Below are positions 16,609 to 25,203 of a stretch of 64,000 nucleotides of DNA, piece after piece; position 1 is the first letter of the stretch; every line of letters begins with the position of its first letter. Below the pieces are notes generated by a model that was not told where the DNA came from, did not search any database, and saw only the letters and a list, made by a program, of their open reading frames with translations. The translations under genes were made by a program, and so were the position numbers. The DNA is from Bradyrhizobium diazoefficiens (GTDB taxonomy: Bacteria > Pseudomonadota > Alphaproteobacteria > Rhizobiales > Xanthobacteraceae): contig NZ_CP067101.1 of NCBI RefSeq assembly GCF_016616425.1, positions 4,650,001 to 4,714,000 on the forward strand, read 5' to 3'.

Positions 16609-16863
16609 ATGAGCGACTTGCAGATCCGCCGACTCGTCGCCGACGACCGCGCGGCGGCGGAGGCGATCGTGCAAGCTCTGCTGGCAAGCGCGGATGGCGG
16701 CGAGGTATTCCTCGACGTCCCCGCCGTCAATCGCGGGGCCATCGCGCTCGCGGAGGCCCTCGGTCTCAAGCCGGTGTTCGAGACGGCGCGGATGTACACG
16801 GGAGCAATCCCGCCGCTGCGCATCGACCGCGTCTTCGGCCGGACCAGCTTCGAACTGGGTTAG
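16609..16863 (+). pseudogene. GNAT acetyltransferase with internal deletion
   Basis: An 84-codon frame starts MSDLQIRRL and a normal first helix, then jumps at about residue 28 to the end of a GNAT protein with a C-terminal domain of the YitH type: VFLDVPAVNRGAIALAEALGLKPVFETARMYTG and VFGRTSFELG. The acetyl-CoA loop (R/Q-x-x-G-x-G/A) that should lie between is absent. Whole proteins of this kind have about 280 residues. I infer an in-frame deletion. It may still be expressed but should not be an active enzyme. Confidence 0.6.
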
Positions 16864-16864
16864 C

Positions 16865-17311
16865 TCAGTAGCAGCGCATGATGTTGACGGTGTGCTCGCT
16901 GCCGCCGCGGCCGGGCACCGTCACCTGCTCCGTCGGGCAACTCGGCACATAGGGCCGGTCGGACGGCACGACGTTCGGCGGGAAGCGATGCGTCCAGTCC
17001 CAGGGAACGTCATAGGTGTAGGTGTAGCGCACGTCGGTGGAGACCGGCTGCCCGGCATCGACGAAGGGCTGGCTGTAGCTGGCACCGTCGTAGAAGAAGG
17101 CGCCGCCGCCGGGCCAGTAGACCCAGGGATTGCTGCGCCGGTGGAACCGGGCGCCCGGCGCGATGGACCGACGCGCCATTGCGCCGGAAGGCGCGACACT
17201 CAGCCCATGCGGCGCAGCGCCGCCGGGCCTAGCAAAACTGTCATTGGGGTTGAGGAGCAGCGCGGCTGCGCTGAACGAGGCGAGCAAGGCACCGTGCATT
17301 CTATAGGTCAT
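16865..17311 (-). CDS. Small exported Pro/Tyr-rich protein
   Basis: A 148-residue protein with an N-terminal signal (MHGALLASFSAAALLL) ending near SFA. The mature part is rich in Tyr, Pro and Trp (YWPGGGAFFYDGASYSQPF, YTYTYDVPWDW) and has two Cys (SCPTEQ and the C-terminal RCY), which could form one disulfide. It has no recognised domain, and such proteins are common in Bradyrhizobium. ATG 17311 is preferred to a TTG or GTG slightly upstream. It ends one base after the GNAT remnant on the other strand. Confidence 0.65.
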   Translation of the reverse strand: MTYRMHGALLASFSAAALLLNPNDSFARPGGAAPHGLSVAPSGAMARRSIAPGARFHRRSNPWVYWPGGGAFFYDGASYSQPFVDAGQPVSTDVRYTYTYDVPWDWTHRFPPNVVPSDRPYVPSCPTEQVTVPGRGGSEHTVNIMRCY

Positions 17312-17510
17312 GATACGCACCAACTCGTTTGGCCAGGCGATAGCGGCTCCCCACAGCTACGCTAGGCCGGGCCGTCGCCCTCCCGCAAACGTATAATTAA
17401 TTATTGGTTAAGGCACGGGATTAACGGGGGAACCGGTGCGGCAAGAACGCCGACGGCAACAACAACGGTCCCCTGAGCGGCAACTGTCGCTGGCAAGGCC
17501 GCTTGACGCG

Positions 17511-17541
17511 AGGCCCACCGTCCATGACCGACGGTGGGCCT
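17511..17541. terminator. Strong 12-bp hairpin in a gene-free region
   Basis: AGGCCCACCGTC at 17511-17522 and GACGGTGGGCCT at 17530-17541 are perfect inverted arms with a seven-base loop. There is no U-run on either side, so termination is possible but not sure. Confidence 0.4.
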
Positions 17542-17607
17542 TCGTGAATCAGCGACCCTGATGTTTGCGCAGCCGACCGCGCCCGATTGGATGTCGGGGC
17601 CACAAGC

Positions 17608-18200
17608 CCTTGCATTGCCCGACGGGCAAAACACGCCAGCGGTGGGTCAACACGCGGCGGCGAAAATATTTCGCTTTACCGAAATTCGGAAACGGCGTAT
17701 GTGTCGCCGCAACCCGGCCCAAGGAAGAGGGGCGTATCGCGATCGTCACGAACGCGGGCCGGGCGGCGGTGGACGCAGGTGACATCGGCGCGATCGGCTT
17801 TTTTGCAGGGCGGGCAACCGTGAGCGAAGGCTTCGCGCATACGACCGGTGTGACCCGCGTACGGCGAAATCGTGCCGTCCTGGCGCCCGGGGTCTGTGCG
17901 CCAAGTCTTGCGGTGATGTGTGCGGCCCAACCGGACCGCGCGCATCAGCCATCCGCAAGGCGACGGGGGCAATAGTGCATCGCTCCCCGGGGAGATCACG
18001 ACATAAGCCGTAAAACCACTGCGCAGGGACGGCCGGGATGTCCTGGCTTCACCTGTATGCCGCTGTGCAGATTTCTTACCAAGACTTCGCACAGTGGACC
18101 GCGGGTGCCAGCCGGCTCCCGGCCTTCCCTGCGCCCTCTTTCATTCGAGGGTGACGCGACGAAGCAAAGCTCGGGCGAGATGCGCCGCGAGGATGCGAAG
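17608..18200 (+). repeat. Long dispersed repeat, copy A
   Basis: About 590 bases that match, in reverse orientation, the segment at about 41915-42450. Shared blocks include TTTACCGAAATTCGGA, GGGGCGTATCGCGATCGTCA, CGCCCGGGGTCTGTGCG, the long block from CGACGGGGGCAATAGTGCATCG through CCCCGGGGAGA, ACATAAGCCGTAA, ACCTGTATGCCGCTGTGCA, TTCCCTGCGCCCTCT and CAAAGCTCGGGCGAGA. No transposase or terminal inverted repeat is visible. Open frames within it exist on both strands but are broken differently in the two copies, so I call no gene. The rest of 17312-18475 also has no supported gene. Confidence 0.85.
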
Positions 18201-18216
18201 GCGTGTCTGCGAGGCC

Positions 18217-18304
18217 GTAGGATGGGTAGAGCACTTGCGAAACCCATCACGTTTCAGCGCGAATGAAGTATTGATGGGTTTCGCTTTCGCTCTACCCATC
18301 CTAC
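18217..18304. repeat. Nested palindromic repeat (GTAGGATGGGTAGAGC)
   Basis: GTAGGATGGGTAGAGC at 18217-18232 is perfectly inverted at 18289-18304, and inside it GAAACCCATC at 18239-18248 is perfectly inverted at 18273-18282. RNA from it would form a long, two-step stem. It lies just past the end of the long repeat and before the phosphatase promoter region. Confidence 0.8.
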
Positions 18305-18475
18305 CGCTCGCTCCGCTCGCGATGACGGTGTTGATGCAGGTGTAAGCGAAAACTCCGCTCCCCCACTCTTCTTTGCATAGCTCTCCACACTTGTAACGAA
18401 ACTGTCATGCAGCGAAATTAAACGAGGCCGAGGCCGCGGTCGCGGCCATGCCGCCTCACCTCAGGGAGAGATCTG

Positions 18476-20350
18476 ATGCGCCGTTCACTGGTGTTGCTGT
18501 CCGCCGGACTGACAGTGCTGTCCACCGGACTTGCCTCCGCCCAGAACAATACGCCCCGCAATTTGATCCTGTTCATTCCGGACGGCCTGCGCGCGCTGAA
18601 GGTCACCCCCGAAACGGCGCCGGCGATGGCCGAGGTCCGCGACAAGGGCGTCAATTTCAAGAATCCGCACTCGCTGTTCCCGACCTTCACCATGGCCAAT
18701 GGCTCGGCCATGTCGACCGGTCATTATCTCGGCGATACCGGCGTGTTCTCCAACACGATCTGGACCAGCTACACCTCCGTCCCCGCCGGCAACACCGTGG
18801 TGCCCTTCATCGAGAACGACGCCGTGCTCGGCGACATCGACGAGCATTTTAGCGGCAATTATCTCAACGAGGAGACCATTTTGAAGATGGCCCGCGACAA
18901 GGGCCTCAGCACCGCGGCGATCGGCAAGGTCGGCCCGACCTACCAGTTCGATCACACCGATCATCCCGAGAAGCCCGGCCAGCATTCGATCGTGATCGAC
19001 GACTCGACCGGCGGCAAGAATGGCGTCGCGCTGTCCGACGAGATGAAGGATGCGCTCGCCAAGGCCGGCCTCGCCCTCGCCGCCCCCAGCCGCGGCGACA
19101 ACGGCAAGGCGGGCGATGCCAAGACGCCCGGCACCACGGTCGCCAACGTCGCCCAGCAGGCCTATTTCGCCGACGTCGCCACCAAGGTGGTGCTGCCGAT
19201 GTTCAAGGCGCGCAACAAGCCCTTCGTGCTGGTGTTCTGGTCACGCGACCCTGACGGCACCCAGCACAATCAGGGTGACAGCCTCAACCAGATCAAGCCG
19301 GGCATCAATGGCCCGAGCTCAATGGCGAGCATCAAGAATGCCGACGACAACCTCGCCCAAATTCGCAAGGCGCTGGACGAGCTTGGCCTTGCCGCCAGCA
19401 CCAACATCATGATCCAGGCCGACCACGGCTTCTCCACGATCTCCAAGGAAAGCAAGACCAGCCCCTCGGCCAAGGTCAGCTATGACGACACGCCGAAGGA
19501 TTTCTTGCCGATGGGCTTTTTGGCGCTCGATCTCGCCAAGGCACTCGACCTGCCGCTGTTCGACCCCAACGACAAGAATGCGAAGGTTGAAGGCAACAAG
19601 CATCCCAGGGCCGGCAACGGCGTGCTCGGCAAGGACCCGGCCAAGCCCGACCTCGTCGTTGCCACCAATGGCGGCTCGGATCTGGTCTATCTGCCGAACA
19701 GCGACAAGAAGCTGGCGGCGAAAACGATCAAGGCCCTGCTCGAGCAGGACTATGTCTCCGGCCTGTTCGTCGACGACCGGCTCGGTCGCTTCCCGGGCAC
19801 GCTGCCGCTGTCGAGCATCAACCTGCGCGGCAAGGCGGCGACGCCGACGCCCTCGATCGTCGTCAACTTCCGCTCCTATGCCAGCGATTGCGGCGAGGCG
19901 CCGACCAACTGCTCGGTGCAGGTCGCCGACACCGTACTGCGCCAGGGCCAGGGCATGCATGGCAGCTTCAGCCGCGGCGACACCATGAACTTCATGGCCG
20001 CGATCGGTCCGGACTTCAAAGCCGGCTATGCCGACGAGATTCCGGTCAGCAACGCCGACGTCGGCATGACGGCAGCCCAGCTCATGGGCCTGCGCGGCGC
20101 GCGGAACGGCGACCTGGTCGGCCGCGTGATGTCGGAGGCCCTGCCCAACGGCACCGTGCCGAAGGCCTATGCCGGCACGCTGAAGTCCAAGCCCGCCGAG
20201 GGTGGCCTGATGACCGTGCTGAACTTCCAGCGCGTCGGCAGCCAGCGCTATTTCGACGCTGCCGGCTTCCCCAGCCGCACGCTCGGGCTCGATATGGACA
20301 AGCTTGGGCTCAACGCGGAGACCGATAAGCAAAAAACGGCGGGGAAATAA
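18476..20350 (+). CDS. Exported alkaline-phosphatase-superfamily protein (PDE/NPP type)
   Basis: A 624-residue protein with a clear signal peptide (RRSLVLLSAGLTVLSTGLASA, cleavage before QNN). It belongs to the type I phosphodiesterase/nucleotide pyrophosphatase branch. The first metal Asp is in LILFIPDGLR, the likely nucleophile Thr or Ser in the SAMSTGHYLG region, and later metal ligands in FWSRDPDGTQHNQGD and IMIQADHGFSTIS. It should cleave phosphate esters or diesters in the periplasm using two metal ions. AGGGAG lies seven bases before the ATG. A stand-alone gene. The 3' end carries the stem of a terminator for the gene on the other strand. Confidence 0.87.
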   Translation: MRRSLVLLSAGLTVLSTGLASAQNNTPRNLILFIPDGLRALKVTPETAPAMAEVRDKGVNFKNPHSLFPTFTMANGSAMSTGHYLGDTGVFSNTIWTSYTSVPAGNTVVPFIENDAVLGDIDEHFSGNYLNEETILKMARDKGLSTAAIGKVGPTYQFDHTDHPEKPGQHSIVIDDSTGGKNGVALSDEMKDALAKAGLALAAPSRGDNGKAGDAKTPGTTVANVAQQAYFADVATKVVLPMFKARNKPFVLVFWSRDPDGTQHNQGDSLNQIKPGINGPSSMASIKNADDNLAQIRKALDELGLAASTNIMIQADHGFSTISKESKTSPSAKVSYDDTPKDFLPMGFLALDLAKALDLPLFDPNDKNAKVEGNKHPRAGNGVLGKDPAKPDLVVATNGGSDLVYLPNSDKKLAAKTIKALLEQDYVSGLFVDDRLGRFPGTLPLSSINLRGKAATPTPSIVVNFRSYASDCGEAPTNCSVQVADTVLRQGQGMHGSFSRGDTMNFMAAIGPDFKAGYADEIPVSNADVGMTAAQLMGLRGARNGDLVGRVMSEALPNGTVPKAYAGTLKSKPAEGGLMTVLNFQRVGSQRYFDAAGFPSRTLGLDMDKLGLNAETDKQKTAGK

Positions 20351-20358
20351 CCCCGCCG
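20331..20358 (-). terminator. Rho-independent terminator for the 20392-20964 gene
   Basis: Read on the minus strand, CGGCGGGG, a six-base loop and CCCCGCCG are followed by TTTTTT (20336-20331). It lies 34 bases after the stop of the minus-strand gene and is embedded in the last codons of the phosphatase gene. On the plus strand no U-run follows. Confidence 0.7.
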
Positions 20359-20391
20359 CTCGATCGCGTCCTCATGAGAGAGACGTAGATG

Positions 20392-20964
20392 CTACATTCC
20401 AATGTCGAACACGTTCGGCAATTGGCCCGCCAGAGGCAGCGCGGTGGCGCCGAGGAAGGTCGCCACCATCGCCATCAGGCGGCGGTTGTTGTGACGCTTG
20501 CCGCGCATCTGGCCGGCGATCCACTCCAGCATCTCGCTGTTGACCTTCGAGGCATAGGACGGCGCCCAGCTCTCGATATCGGTGTCCGCCGACAGCGCGA
20601 CGCTGCGCGGCGGCACCTTCACGCCGGAGGCGCTTGCGGCATAATGGGCAACGGCCTTGGCGAGCAGGTCATCGAAGCGGCCGCCGTCGGTGCGTTCGGT
20701 CGCGGCCTCGTTGATCTCGAACAGGGCTTCGGCCTCGGCGCGGCTGACCGGCTGGTCGTTGACGGCCGCTGCTGTCAGGATACGCTTGCACCAGGCGGTG
20801 TCATCGGCATCGAGCGAGCGGGAGAAGTGGACCCGGCCCTTGGTGGTCGGGCCTTCGCCCGTGATCACGCCGTCGCGCACGATGGAGAGTGCATGGGCCG
20901 CGGTATCGCGGCAGGACGGCTCGAGGGACGACGACTCGACAGATTTAGGCGCAGCGGCAGACAT
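20392..20964 (-). CDS. Conserved-looking protein of unknown function
   Basis: A 190-residue protein. An acidic and polar N-terminal part (SLEPSCRDTAAHALSIVRDGVITGEGPTT is the most structured piece) is followed by a helical core (DDLLAKAVAHYAASASG), a Ser/Trp-rich segment IESWAPSYASKVNSEMLEWIAGQM and one hydrophobic C-terminal helix LMAMVATFLGATALPLAGQL. This could be a tail-anchored membrane protein facing the cytoplasm. GGAAGTG lies seven bases before the ATG, and a terminator follows the stop, so it is a complete single-gene unit. No family is recognised. Confidence 0.68.
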   Translation of the reverse strand: MSAAAPKSVESSSLEPSCRDTAAHALSIVRDGVITGEGPTTKGRVHFSRSLDADDTAWCKRILTAAAVNDQPVSRAEAEALFEINEAATERTDGGRFDDLLAKAVAHYAASASGVKVPPRSVALSADTDIESWAPSYASKVNSEMLEWIAGQMRGKRHNNRRLMAMVATFLGATALPLAGQLPNVFDIGM

Positions 20965-21370
20965 AGTTCACTTCCAGATTTCTTCTGACCGGCCAGCATT
21001 TTCATGCCGACGTAAAGGGGTGGTTAACGATTCGATACGGGGGTCGCGACTTTCCTGGATGGTTGCCTGGATGGTTGCCAATTGGTCGCTGTCAGGACCG
21101 GTTTGGTTCTAGGAAGCGCAGGGCGAGCGTGATGGAAGTCATAAAAGGCATTATCGGGGCGAGCGAGACCGTGTAAGCCCGGGTGGAGCTGTTTCGCCGC
21201 AGGTGCCGCTGTAACAATAAGTTGCTAGAAAATCGGCCGTTCAAGGAAGCAATTCACATTTTACTTGAGGCGGTTCAGTTGACGTTCACTTAGCCTTGTA
21301 AGGCCCCTATAATGAGGGGGGACGGCCAGAGACGAATTTTCCAGTAAATTCAACGAGATGAGGTAGAACC
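20965..21370. other. Gene-free stretch upstream of the peroxiredoxin gene
   Basis: No gene is supported in these 406 bases. TATAAT occurs at 21308-21313 and TTGACG at 21279-21284, but 23 bases separate them, too far for an ordinary sigma-70 promoter. They may point to an activator-assisted promoter for the peroxiredoxin gene. A repeated TGGTTGCC is seen at about 21059-21078. Confidence 0.35.
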
Positions 21371-22030
21371 ATGACACTTCCGATCGGCGCCACCGCCCCC
21401 GACTTCGAAGCCGAAACCACCGAAGGGAAGATCAAGTTCCACGACTGGATCGGCAACAGTTGGGCGCTACTGTTCTCGCACCCCAAGGATTTCACGCCGG
21501 TTTGCACGACCGAACTCGGCGCTCTCGCCAAGCTGAAGCCGGAATTCGACAAGCGCGGCGTCAAGCTGATGGGCCTCTCGGTCGATCCGGTCGACCGCCA
21601 TTCCAAATGGTCGGAGGACATCAAGGAGACGCAAGGCGCAGCGCCGAACTATCCGATGATCGGCGACACCGATTTCAACGTCTCCAAGCTCTACGAGATG
21701 CTGCCGGCCTCGACCTCGGGCGATCCCCTCACCCGCACGCCGGCCGACAACCAGACCGTCCGCAACGTCTTCGTCATCGGGCCGGACAAGAAGATCAAGC
21801 TGGTGCTGGTCTACCCGATGACCACAGGGCGAAACTTCCAGGAGATCCTGCGCGCCATCGACTCGCTCCAGCTCACCGCCAAGCATCGCGTCGCGACGCC
21901 GGCCGATTGGTCGCAGGGCGATGACGTCATCATCTCGGGCTCGGTCTCCAACGACGAGGCCAAGACGATCTATCCGCAGGGCTGGAAAGAGCCGAAGCCC
22001 TACATCCGCATCGTGCCGCAGCCGAAGTAA
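21371..22030 (+). CDS. 1-Cys peroxiredoxin (Prx6 type)
   Basis: A 219-residue thiol peroxidase. The peroxidatic Cys is Cys45 in HPKDFTPVCTTELG, and no second Cys exists anywhere in the protein, so it is a 1-Cys enzyme that needs an outside thiol for recycling. The long C-terminal domain (ADNQTVRNVFVIGPDKK, DSLQLTAKHRVATPADW, IYPQGWKEPKPYIR) is the Prx6 signature. It reduces hydrogen peroxide and organic or lipid hydroperoxides in the cytoplasm. It is a single-gene unit with a palindromic repeat after the stop. Confidence 0.95.
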   Translation: MTLPIGATAPDFEAETTEGKIKFHDWIGNSWALLFSHPKDFTPVCTTELGALAKLKPEFDKRGVKLMGLSVDPVDRHSKWSEDIKETQGAAPNYPMIGDTDFNVSKLYEMLPASTSGDPLTRTPADNQTVRNVFVIGPDKKIKLVLVYPMTTGRNFQEILRAIDSLQLTAKHRVATPADWSQGDDVIISGSVSNDEAKTIYPQGWKEPKPYIRIVPQPK

Positions 22031-22035
22031 CTCGT

Positions 22036-22137
22036 TGTCATTCCGGGGCGGTGCCAAGCACCGGGCCCGGAATCTCGAAATTCTCTGGTGCGCAATTGCG
22101 CACCAGAGTTCGGTCCTTTGGGCCGTCCCGCAAATGC
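22036..22137. repeat. Palindromic repeat with GGTGCGCAATTGCGCACC core, copy 1
   Basis: An 18-bp perfect palindrome GGTGCGCAATTGCGCACC is flanked by matching arms (GGGGCGGTGCCAAGCACCGGGCCCGGAATCTCG side and GGTCCTTTGGGCCGTCCCG side). The same element, in reverse orientation, lies at 37438-37536. It separates the peroxiredoxin gene from the convergent chemoreceptor gene. Confidence 0.8.
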
Positions 22138-22148
22138 ACTGCGTCAGA

Positions 22149-23879
22149 TCACGCCGCGCGCACGCGGTCGAGGAAGCCGTCGACCTCGGCCTTCAGATGC
22201 AGGCTCTCGCCCGACAGTGCCTGGGCTGATGCAAACATCCGGCTCGAGGTCTCGCCGGTCTCGCTCGCGCCCTTGGCCGCATGACGGACATTGACGGCGA
22301 CATCGGCCGTGCCCGACACCGCCGCGCGGACGCTGGCGACGATGTTGTGGGTCGCGCTTTTCTGCTGCTCGACCGCCGCCGAGATCGAGCCGGCGATGCC
22401 GCTGATGCGCTCGATGGTCTGGCTGATCGCCTTGATCGCGGCGACCGATTCCTCGGTCGCGTGCTGCATGCTCTCGATCTGGTTCGAGATCTCGTCGGTC
22501 GCTTTCGCGGTCTGGCCGGCCAGCGTCTTGACCTCCTGGGCCACGACCGCGAAGCCACGGCCGGCATCGCCCGCGCGCGCGGCCTCGATGGTGGCGTTCA
22601 GCGCCAACAGGTTGGTCTGCTCGGCGATCGAGGTGATCAGCTTGACGACGTCGCCGATGCGGGCGCCGGCTTCCGAAAGCTGCGCGATGCGCTGGTCGGT
22701 CGCCTCGGCCTGCTGCACCGCCTCGGCGGAAATCTCGTTGGATTCCTGCACCCGGCGGGTGATCTCGGAGATCGATTGAGACAGCTCGTCAGAGGCCGAC
22801 GCCGCCGAACGCACGTGCTCGGAGGCACTTTCGGAGGCGCCGGCGGACCGCGCCGACAGATCGGCGGTGGAGCGTGCGGCGTCGGTGAGTTGCCGCGCCA
22901 CGCGCTCGAACTCGCCCGACGACGTCAGCACCTTGTCGAGGATGCCGCCGACGCTGCCGCGGAATTCCTCGACGAAATTGCGCAGGTCGGATTTGCGCTG
23001 CTCGACCGCTGCGGCCGAGGCCGCCGTCTGCTCGCTGCGCAGGCGCGCCCGCTCCAGCGAATTGCTCTTGAACACCGCGACCGTGCGGGCGATCTCGCCG
23101 ATCTCGTCGGCGCGATCCTCGCATTCGATCGCGACGTCGCTCTGGCCGTTGGCAAGCGCCGTGAGCGAGCGTGCGACCGAGGTGAGCGGGCGGGTGACAC
23201 GGCGGACGACCAGCAGGGTCAGGACCAGCACCAGAAGCGCGGCGAGACCGGCGGCCACCGCCATGCTCTCGATCGCGTGGGCCAGCATGCTCTCGTACTG
23301 GATCATGGGGATGCCGACATAGAGAATGCCGACGACCTTGCCGGCCGCGTCCACGATCGGAAAGTAGGCGGTCATGAACGTCTTGCCGAATAGCGAGGCC
23401 GGACCTTTATAGGCCTCGCCCCGGCGTAGCGCCGCCTGCCCCGGATGATCGGCGGCAAGCTTGGTGCCGACGGCGCGATCGCCATTTTCCTTTTTCACAT
23501 TGGTCGAGCGTCGCACGAACTGCCCGCTCGCATCGTCGAACACGAACAGGGTCGCATTGCCGCCGACATAGGACACCGCGCGATCAACGATAGCGTGATC
23601 CTTGAAGTCGGGCATCTCCGGGATCTCGGCGCGCGCCACCATGCCATCCCGCATCGTGATCTTGGCGGCCGGAACGGTCTCGGTAAACGCCAGCGCCAGC
23701 GTGCGCAGATTGACCTCGATGTCGCGCAATGCGCGATCATTGAAGGCTGACGTCAGCGACCAATAGCCGGCACCGACCACGAGCGCCGTATTCACAGCGA
23801 TCAGCAACACGGCGCACAGAACGGCCTTGGTGCCCAGCTTGAATTGCGGCAGGAACTTCCCAGTCAAGGCGTTGGACAT
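22149..23879 (-). CDS. Methyl-accepting chemotaxis protein with Cache sensor
   Basis: A 576-residue chemoreceptor. A membrane helix ([21 protein letters not shown]) is followed by a periplasmic Cache-type domain (about residues 45-200, with [14 protein letters not shown] and [19 protein letters not shown]). Then come a second helix ([17 protein letters not shown]), a HAMP domain and the long signalling coiled coil with the near-invariant tip [24 protein letters not shown]. No C-terminal NWETF-like CheR tether is present. It senses a small periplasmic molecule, often a carboxylate or amino acid for such Cache domains, and controls CheA. GGGGGT lies before ATG 23879. Confidence 0.92.
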   Translation of the reverse strand: MSNALTGKFLPQFKLGTKAVLCAVLLIAVNTALVVGAGYWSLTSAFNDRALRDIEVNLRTLALAFTETVPAAKITMRDGMVARAEIPEMPDFKDHAIVDRAVSYVGGNATLFVFDDASGQFVRRSTNVKKENGDRAVGTKLAADHPGQAALRRGEAYKGPASLFGKTFMTAYFPIVDAAGKVVGILYVGIPMIQYESMLAHAIESMAVAAGLAALLVLVLTLLVVRRVTRPLTSVARSLTALANGQSDVAIECEDRADEIGEIARTVAVFKSNSLERARLRSEQTAASAAAVEQRKSDLRNFVEEFRGSVGGILDKVLTSSGEFERVARQLTDAARSTADLSARSAGASESASEHVRSAASASDELSQSISEITRRVQESNEISAEAVQQAEATDQRIAQLSEAGARIGDVVKLITSIAEQTNLLALNATIEAARAGDAGRGFAVVAQEVKTLAGQTAKATDEISNQIESMQHATEESVAAIKAISQTIERISGIAGSISAAVEQQKSATHNIVASVRAAVSGTADVAVNVRHAAKGASETGETSSRMFASAQALSGESLHLKAEVDGFLDRVRAA

Positions 23880-23991
23880 GAATACCCCCGTCATTCCTGC
23901 ATATTCGTGCAATCGGCTTACGACCCCATTAACGACAATTCATACCGCCGCGCCCGGCATGCTTTCCAAATCGTAAACGAGGACGCCCCTG

Positions 23992-24216
23992 ACCACACCA
24001 AGTGCGCCACCCACCATCGTCTGGTTTCGCGATCACCTTCGCATGTCCGACCATTCCGCCCTCTACGCCGCCGCGAATACCAGTGCACTGGTGGTGCGCC
24101 TCTACGTCCTCGACGACAGCGTCACGCGCCCGGCGGGCGCCGCAACGCGCTGGTGGCTGGCGCAGTCGCTGCGGGCGTTCGGCGCCGCGATCGCCGCGCG
24201 TCGCGCGAAGCGCTGA
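23992..24216 (+). pseudogene. phr: Deoxyribodipyrimidine photolyase remnant
   Basis: The frame reads PTIVWFRDHLRMSDHSALYAA, then VVRLYVLDDS and RWWLAQSLRAFGAAIAAR, the unmistakable N-terminal antenna-domain start of a DNA photolyase, then stops after 74 codons (whole enzymes have about 480). The position where ATG is expected reads CTG before ACCACA, and an in-frame stop lies 18 bases further upstream, so the start has also been lost. The FAD-binding and catalytic parts are gone. This is a deletion remnant abutting the EamA gene. Whether another photolyase exists elsewhere cannot be seen here. Confidence 0.85.
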
Positions 24217-24224
24217 TCGCAAGA

Positions 24225-25106
24225 TCATGCTGCCTGCGAGCGCCGGTTGACGACGAACACCGCAGCCGCGCACATAGCCATGCCGGCGATCGCCAGTGCA
24301 TCGAGCTTCTCGCCGAACAGCACGTAAGCCATCAACGCGGTCACGGCAGGCACCAGGTAGAACAGGCTCGCGACCGAGGTCGCCGCGGCGTGGCGGATCA
24401 GCCAGTACAACAGCCCGATCGATCCGATCGAGAGCGCCACAGCGAGCCAGGCGAGCGCGAGCACGAACTCCCGCGTCCAGTGCACCACGCGGTCTTCGAA
24501 CAGGAAGGCCCCGATCGCGAAGAAAACAGTGACGGCGACATATTGCACGAGATTGCCGGCGCGCCAGTCGATCTGGTTGCAGTAGCGCCGCTGATAGAGC
24601 GTGCCGAGCGTGATGCTGACCAGCGAAACCACGGAGGCGAGCCAGCCAAGTCCGGCCTCGCCGGTCATGGGACGGTCGTGCAGGATCATCACCACGCCGC
24701 CGAGGCCGAGCGCGAGCCCGGCCCATTGCAGCGGCATCACCCGCTCCCCAAGCCAGCGATTGGCGATGGTCGAGGTCAGGATCGGCTGAAGGCCCGGGAT
24801 CAGCGCGGAGAGCCCGGCCGGGATCGAATGCGCGATCGCGATCGCGGTGCCGGCGAGATAGAAGCCGTGGACGAGGATGCCGGCCACGGCGCTGTGCGCG
24901 ATGCCGGTACGATCCGGCCATTTCGGCCGCGCGACGCCGGCGATCATCGCCATCAGGCCGACCACGATCGCCATGCGGATGGCGAGATAGGTCAAGGGAT
25001 CGGCGTTGTTGACGACGTATTTGGTGCCGATGAATCCGGTGCTCCAGAGCAGGACGAACAGGATCGGCGCGGCGCGGGCGGTCAGGGCTTCCTGATCATG
25101 GTTCAT
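24225..25106 (-). CDS. EamA (DMT) family transporter
   Basis: A 293-residue protein with ten hydrophobic segments in two EamA repeats: first-half signature LWSTGFIGTKYVV and GLQPILTSTIANRWLGERV, second-half SVASLFYLVPAVTALMAYVLFGEKLDAL. This is the RhaT/YdcZ-like exporter group. The N-terminus MNHDQEALTARA is cytoplasmic. GAGGGCGG lies before ATG 25106. The gene ends nine bases from the photolyase remnant on the opposite strand, so that deletion may have come close to it. Substrate unknown. Confidence 0.88.
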   Translation of the reverse strand: MNHDQEALTARAAPILFVLLWSTGFIGTKYVVNNADPLTYLAIRMAIVVGLMAMIAGVARPKWPDRTGIAHSAVAGILVHGFYLAGTAIAIAHSIPAGLSALIPGLQPILTSTIANRWLGERVMPLQWAGLALGLGGVVMILHDRPMTGEAGLGWLASVVSLVSITLGTLYQRRYCNQIDWRAGNLVQYVAVTVFFAIGAFLFEDRVVHWTREFVLALAWLAVALSIGSIGLLYWLIRHAAATSVASLFYLVPAVTALMAYVLFGEKLDALAIAGMAMCAAAVFVVNRRSQAA

Positions 25107-25203
25107 TGCCGCCCTCATTGCCCCACCGGGAGCTCTGCGGCAATGCGAATTTCGTCCGGACGATGCTGCGCTGCGACGGACGACGGCGGCTCAGTTCAGC
25201 CGC

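Noticed and set aside
17565..18345. Several overlapping frames of 70-140 codons in the 17.5-18.3 kb gap
   Set aside because: They lie in the dispersed repeat and are interrupted differently in the second copy at 42 kb. There are no ribosome sites or known domains.
21279..21313. TTGACG...TATAAT as a standard sigma-70 promoter for the peroxiredoxin gene
   Set aside because: The spacing is 23 bases, outside the normal 16-18. Kept only as a remark.
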